In this document: piece by piece, positions 59,229 through 64,000 of the stretch
Layout: every line of letters starts with the position of its first letter
How positions within the stretch are numbered: the stretch's first letter is position 1
NCBI RefSeq assembly: GCF_016545825.1
Contig: NC_052616.1
Location: 38,120,192-38,184,191, forward strand
DNA from: Eucalyptus grandis
Taxonomy: Eukaryota > Streptophyta > Magnoliopsida > Myrtales > Myrtaceae
DNA: 64,000 bases
Reading direction: 5' to 3'
Notes under the pieces: generated by a model
The model's database searches: none
What the model was told of the DNA's origin: nothing
Seen by the model: only the letters and a program-made list of their open reading frames with translations
Position numbers and translations under genes: made by a program

Positions 59229-59838
59229 GTAGGTGTGTGGGTGACTCAGCCAAAATTGTTGGGGTCTTGGCACGGCTAGTGGGAATCTAGACAAGGGGCC
59301 TTAGGGACGTGAGCATCGAGGTATCTTGCTTGATTAGAATATATTTGTATTAAAAACATGTTCTACATTTTCTTAAAAAGTCATTTTCTGAATTAAAATT
59401 TTTATTTTCTGTTAATTATGGAAAAAAAATTCATTTCACTCTTTTTTTAAGTGATCCAAATGATTAAAAATGAAGGAAATATTTTTAGACAGTAAGTTTT
59501 TGTGAAACAACCGGAACCACTTGAATTAGATTTTTCTAATGTCAAGAAAACACATGGAATCCTTCAGCAATTTTTTTCCTCCCAAAGATCTCTATTACAG
59601 GTGAGAGCTTTCTATTTGGTGGATTTACTTAATGACTATGATGCGAGTAGCTGAAGAACAATTTGCATAGATGTCATGAGAAAATGTAGTAGACAAAAGG
59701 ATAAGATTCTCAAGTTAGGGTGGTGTGTGTAGTTGTGAGAATGAGAGAAAGAGACTGGGGCATACGAGAATGGAAACGACGGAGAAAGGATATAGCAAAA
59801 AGTAAATAAAAGAGTAGCTTGAGTTATCCAACCTATGG
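59229..59838. other. Unassigned AT-rich sequence
   Basis: No gene seen. A short GAGA-rich stretch lies near 59740. Confidence 0.55.
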
Positions 59839-60543
59839 CATAAAATTACCAAAACAATCATAAATTTATTGTAATTTTTTAAATTTAATCCTAAATAATT
59901 TTTTTTAGCCAATTCAATTTTAAACCTTTTATAATTATGTCAATTTATTCCATTCAGCCAAATTTGGTTAATCAACACTGACGTGGATGCTAGTCAACAT
60001 TGACTGGTCCAACTGACGTTGACCTAGCAATTTTTTAATAATATATTTTTAATTTTTATTTTTAGTTTTATATTTCTTCTTCTCCTTCTGGCCAATCATC
60101 GAACTAACTAGCAGGCTATGGCTGGCAAGAATGACCTCGTTGACCATCGGTGAGGCCTTGTCGTTGCGGATGAGGTCACCCAACTTGCCTAGCCATGGTG
60201 AAGCTTGCCCTTGCCATGGCTGGGCAAGCTTGAGCTCGCCCGATGATGGCAAGGTCACCAGATCGGCTAGAAGAAGAAGAGGAAGAAGAAGAAAGAAAAG
60301 AAGAAAATAAAAATTATTAATAAAGAATTACCATGACAGTGTCAGCTTGATAGTTAGCACCGGTTAGCATCCACATCAATGCCAATCGACATTTGCATCA
60401 ATGCTTCCGACCCAATTTGATCCGGTGGATTGAACTAACACAATTATAAAAAATTTAGGTTTAAATTGGTTTTAAAAAAAAGTTTATGACTAAGTTGGAA
60501 AAATTACAAAAGGTTTATGATTGTTTTGATAATTTTCCTATGT
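59839..60543. mobile_element. Long-inverted-repeat element, Mutator-like, short
   Basis: CATAAAATTACCAAAACAAT at the left faces the complement of the right end ATTGTTTTGATAATTTTCCTATG. The arms extend about 190 bp and include the AACACTGACGTGGATGCTAG motif and its inverted partner. The interior, about 250 bp, has AAGAAGAAGA repeats near 60270-60300 and a GC-richer piece. No transposase and no clear target duplication. Confidence 0.7.
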
Positions 60544-61375
60544 ACCATCTACCATCCCCAATTGTTACTCTAAAAGTTATGTTTGGTCGTATATAAAATT
60601 CAAGTATTTTACTATATTTTATCTACTATTCGGTAATTGTAGTAATAATGTCAAATTTGTTCACATTATATCATGTATGTTGTTTGGTATAAACGACATA
60701 TTAGTTTAAGTGAACAAATTTTTTACAAATGGAGATAATAAAAATCTCTTGCGACACTCTTAGTTACTTTATTTTTATTTACTTTTCTTATTTTATTTTC
60801 CTCTTTTTTAATTAATTTCTTTTATTATTATTTTTTTCTTCCCCTTGCATTATTCTCTAATAAAATTTCATTAAATATTAAACTGCATTGATATACCTAA
60901 AATACTAAAATACCTAAATTATGTAATAAATATAAATAGATATTTATATTTATATATTTAATCTATATTTAAAATGGAATTAATTTTGATTATATAAATT
61001 AAAATATGATTAAAGTAAAATAACTAAATTGTTATTTTGAATTTCTTATATTAGAATGAAAATATTATTTATATTCAAATATAATTTTATTTTTGTTAAT
61101 TTAATAAATTTGTTATTCGAGAAAAAGTAACTTTCCTATTATGGATGTTTAAAATCCTATTCACTTTTATCTTACATTTTCCATAGGATAGTTTTACTTA
61201 GTATGTATCCTCCTTATATCCAACCTTATCCTATTTTGAGTAGGTACTAAATGCATGATAAAATAAATTTTATCATATCCTAAATTTTATCATAACAACC
61301 AAACAAAGCATAAAATCACTTTGCCTTTTATATGGCGGTGAAGAGCAAACTCAAGGCGATCTTTGATGCCCATGG
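60544..61375. other. Very AT-rich intergenic sequence
   Basis: Nothing recognisable until 61333. There, ATGGCGGTGAAGAGCAAACT opens a short coding-like frame (MAVKSKLKAIFDAHG) that LTR I cuts at 61375. It is too short to assign. Confidence 0.5.
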
Positions 61376-63329
61376 TGTGACATCACAGATTTTTCTATTA
61401 TGTTTTCTATTGAATAAATTAGACATTTCATTGAAGCGCCTATAGGGCTGTTCTTAGAATTGATCATTTTCGAGATAATTATACTATTTAAGGAAGTTAT
61501 TAAGGAATTTTAATGCAATAGACTTGAGAATTCGATCAAGAATCGATTTCTCGATCGTGCTCATCTTTAGAGGCCATTATGACACAATTAAAAATCGATT
61601 TGAGATCAGAGATAGGTTTGTTCGACTGAGATGTGTAGCTAATCATGGGTGACACCACTAAATTGGAAAATTCTCGTCGATCAGCCCTAGACTGATTCTT
61701 CTGTCGTTTTGGTACCTTGTGTTCGTATTTAAATTCTCGAGATTTTTACGACAACCAAGAGTGGCCAATGTATCGAGTGGGTTCATTATGACCCGAAGAA
61801 AATTGACCATGGGTCATTTGCACTGAAAATCTCCGAAAACTACACGGTAGCTTAAGTCATGCTAAAATGTGCTCGAGTGAAATTAACCGCGAATTCAAGT
61901 CCAATTTCATAAATTGAATATTCTGTCATGTCACAATAAATTTTATGATTGTCGACTTAGTCTCAGAATATTTTTCTGAAACCCGAGACTTTTTAAAAAA
62001 AAGTCGGCATATGACTGTTTTTGTTCAGAAAATGCCGAAAATCATTTTTGGTCGAGAAATTGGGATGCAAGATGAATTCATAGGTGAGGAAAAATATCAA
62101 TTTGGGCATTGAAGTGTCAATTGAATTTGTAAAGGCCATACGTGATTGAATCGAAGAGGAAATCAAGTCCAATTGAGAAGGAATGGTGTCAAATTTGTAG
62201 CTCCCCCATGACCTAGCTAGAATGGACCATCTCAAGGTTGTAAAGGTGAGCCTTGGCGGCCCATGAATAGCTAAGGAAGTGTGAGTGGTGTAGGATGGGT
62301 CAAAGGGACAATGGCTTAGAAGAAATTGGCCATGGTGGCCTCCTCCATCTCTTGCTTCCTCCCCAAGGCTGCCGACTAGCTTTGCTTCCCTGTCCCTCTC
62401 CATTTCACACTCTAGCAGAAGCCAGAGAAGGAGCAGCCACTGCCGGAGCAAGCCAGCAAGCCACCGCACACCGCACACCTTGCCACACCACCGCCCACGA
62501 ATGCTGCCCCCACATGTTTGCCTCCATCACGCCATCCCAACCCATTGTCCATGCATCCCATGAGCTTTTCCAACCAGCTCCGGCCACCATAGGCCCTTGT
62601 CTGACCGCCGCTTGCCCCACGAAACTAACCGTCCGCCTTTACCGATCTTACTTCGCCAATTCAACTTTGTTTTCTCTTGTTTGCAGCTCAAATCGGAGGG
62701 GGAAAACAGTAGGTTTCCAACACTATTCCAAATCAGATTTGAGATGGTTCCGGTCCTCAAAACCTAGGCCCACTTTGAGAAGTATTGTCCCTCGTGACGT
62801 TCTCGTCGGTTTGATCCGACCCGTTCGTTAATCCGGTGAGTTTAGCTCACTAATTCTTTATTAATATGCTAATGATACTTATGGGTTGATTAGATTTAAT
62901 TAAGTGCAATTAGGTGGATAGATTATATTAGAATAATTAAATTAGAGACTTAGTGATGCATGTTAAATAAATGGTTAGTGTAGTAACAAGGAAATAGGTC
63001 TTGGTATTTATTGAACAAGTCTCGGTAATTTTTTAGGCTCGTCTCAGCTTCCAATTAGGCATTATGGGCCTAAATTGGATTTATTGTAATTATTTAATAT
63101 TTTTATAAAATTTATTTAATTATTTTTTTGAAATTTTTTTCAGAAATTATTGTGGGCAATCCGTTTATTTATTTTAGCATTAAACGAATTGATTTAAATA
63201 TGATTTTAGAATTTTATCCCTAAAATATTTAATTTTAGCAATGGATTGGCAAATAACTGAGTGTCAGTTTATAGCACTATCAATATTTTAGTGGGCTATA
63301 TAAAGTGGTGAGAAAGAAAGTTGTATTAC

Positions 63330-63605
63330 GTGGCTCGGAGACCAAGAGTGACTTGTGGATTATATACATCACCTTTGAAAGGCACGTGGCATGTTACCTT
63401 AGAGAATGCATGTGGCTCAATGATTTGGTATACCACCTTAGAGAATGTATGTGACTCGGTGATTAAGTACGTCGCCTTAGAGAATGCATGTGGCTTGGTG
63501 ATTAGACATGTCGCCTTAGAGAATGCACGTGACTCGGTGACTAAGTATGTCGCCTTAAAGAATGCACGTGGCTCGGTGACTAGATGTATACCGTCTTGGA
63601 AAATG
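63330..63605 (+). repeat. Tandem array in LTR I
   Basis: Six units of about 45-50 bp follow the pattern CACGTGGCTCGGTGACTAAGTATGTCGCCTTAGAGAATG. They are of the A/B type rather than the F/G/H type. Confidence 0.85.
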
Positions 63606-63736
63606 AATAGTACATATTAAAATGACTGAGAAATGATCTGCTTGACATGTAATCAACTAAGTCGATTGATCAATGATTTGATCTGATGCTGTGAATTGAT
63701 GTGGTTCATGTATATCTAATGTATACTAACTTGCAG

Positions 63737-63754
63737 GAAGGAATTGAGGCCAAG
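63737..63754 (+). other. Candidate 18-nt micro-exon in LTR I
   Basis: TTGCAG ends at 63736 and GTAAGTCC begins at 63755. The 18 nt between are GAAGGAATTGAGGCCAAG, alike to the block in A, G and H. Confidence 0.45.
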
Positions 63755-64000
63755 GTAAGTCCTTTGACTCATGTTGTGCTTAAGTAGACTCTAGAGTATA
63801 TTGACTTCCTAATTGGGTTTTAGGGGATAGAATTTGCTAAGACATAGTCTCATCCCGATTGTGGACCATCATTTCAAGTCCCTAGATGGCAGCACCTCCA
63901 CCTCTTCTCCTCCCATGCATTTTGGTATACCCAAGGAGATCACCAAGATAGGGTTCCACTTCCTGATACACCATCACCCGGAAGGTCTAGAGTATGTGCT

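Larger units (their letters stand above)
61376..64000 (+). mobile_element. LTR I (family A), right end outside the window
   Basis: The LTR starts TGTGACATCACAG and follows LTR A in order: the TATTGAATAAAT block, CGCTAAAA-type motifs, then a leader (about 62165-62836) that ends at GTGAGT at 62837. A tandem array lies at 63330-63605. The 18-nt block is at 63737-63754 with TTGCAG before it and GTAAGTCC after it. An acceptor-like CATTTCAAG lies near 63877. The following frame starts LDGSTSTSSPP, as in F and H, and is still open at the end of the window. The window does not show whether this is a solo LTR or the 5' LTR of a full element. Confidence 0.85.

Noticed and set aside
62295..62831. A 178-codon plus-strand frame in LTR I
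   Set aside because: Same leader position, no conserved relative in A, B, F, G or H and no recognisable domain. Its end just before the GTGAGT donor is noted but could be chance.
1..64000. tRNA, rRNA and snRNA genes
   Set aside because: None recognised by eye on either strand. The TGGTATCAGAGC motifs are primer-binding sites, not tRNA genes.

Overview
This is a window of plant nuclear DNA, almost certainly from a eudicot and probably a woody one. The evidence is large Ty3/gypsy LTR retrotransposons primed by initiator Met-tRNA, Ty1/copia remnants, long-TIR DNA transposons carrying pieces of plant genes, and an intron-containing plant 2-oxoglutarate/Fe(II) oxygenase family. The transposon style recalls Myrtaceae such as Eucalyptus, but that is only an impression. 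No tRNA, rRNA, CRISPR or prokaryotic feature was seen. No gene can be called fully intact.

Left part (1-29357): a deep nest of retrotransposons. A Ty1/copia element (pol 28200-29105, 3' LTR 29113-29357) was hit by gypsy element A (5' LTR end 1-1846, decayed gag-pol 1847-5984, 3' LTR from 5985). The 3' LTR of A was split by solo LTR B of the same family (8681-27300 as an interrupted unit). B was split by element C (10603-25509, 5-bp duplication CTAAT), a Tekay/Del-like gypsy element with 3.5-kb LTRs. The gag-protease boundary of C was split by solo LTR D of another family (15517-18540, duplication ATCCT). Target-site duplications can be read at B, C and D.

Middle and right part (29358-53370): a decayed tandem cluster of an SRG1-like oxygenase on the minus strand. 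Copy 1 (29422-34113) is a pseudogene with solo LTR F in its first intron. Copy 2 (39526-41505) has four exons and one visible lesion, a single-base deletion in exon 2. Copy 3 is only a 3' remnant (52085-52425), with matching spacer sequence at 45620-46600. Between and around these are a copia solo LTR (36067-36269), a Mutator-like element with a 10-bp duplication and an expansin fragment (36595-37939), a hAT-like element with a DUF641/GIL1-type fragment (42770-44781), and solo LTR G (46941-50460). A gypsy gag remnant (52436-53370) follows copy 3.

Right end (54028-64000): solo LTR H, two more long-inverted-repeat elements (about 58310-59228 and 59840-60543) and the start of another LTR, I, which runs off the window.

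The most unusual signal is inside the family-A LTRs (A, B, F, G, H, I). Most copies show a GC-rich leader that differs between copies and ends at a GTGAGT/GTAAGT donor. A stretch of about 0.9-1.3 kb in the copies measured then leads to a 17-18-nt block flanked by splice-like AG and GTAAGT, and a short second intron ends at ACAACATTTCAG or a close variant. After it comes an acidic short reading frame in A, B and G, and a diverged one in F, H and I. The less related element C keeps the last intron. This looks like a spliced mini-gene carried inside an LTR.
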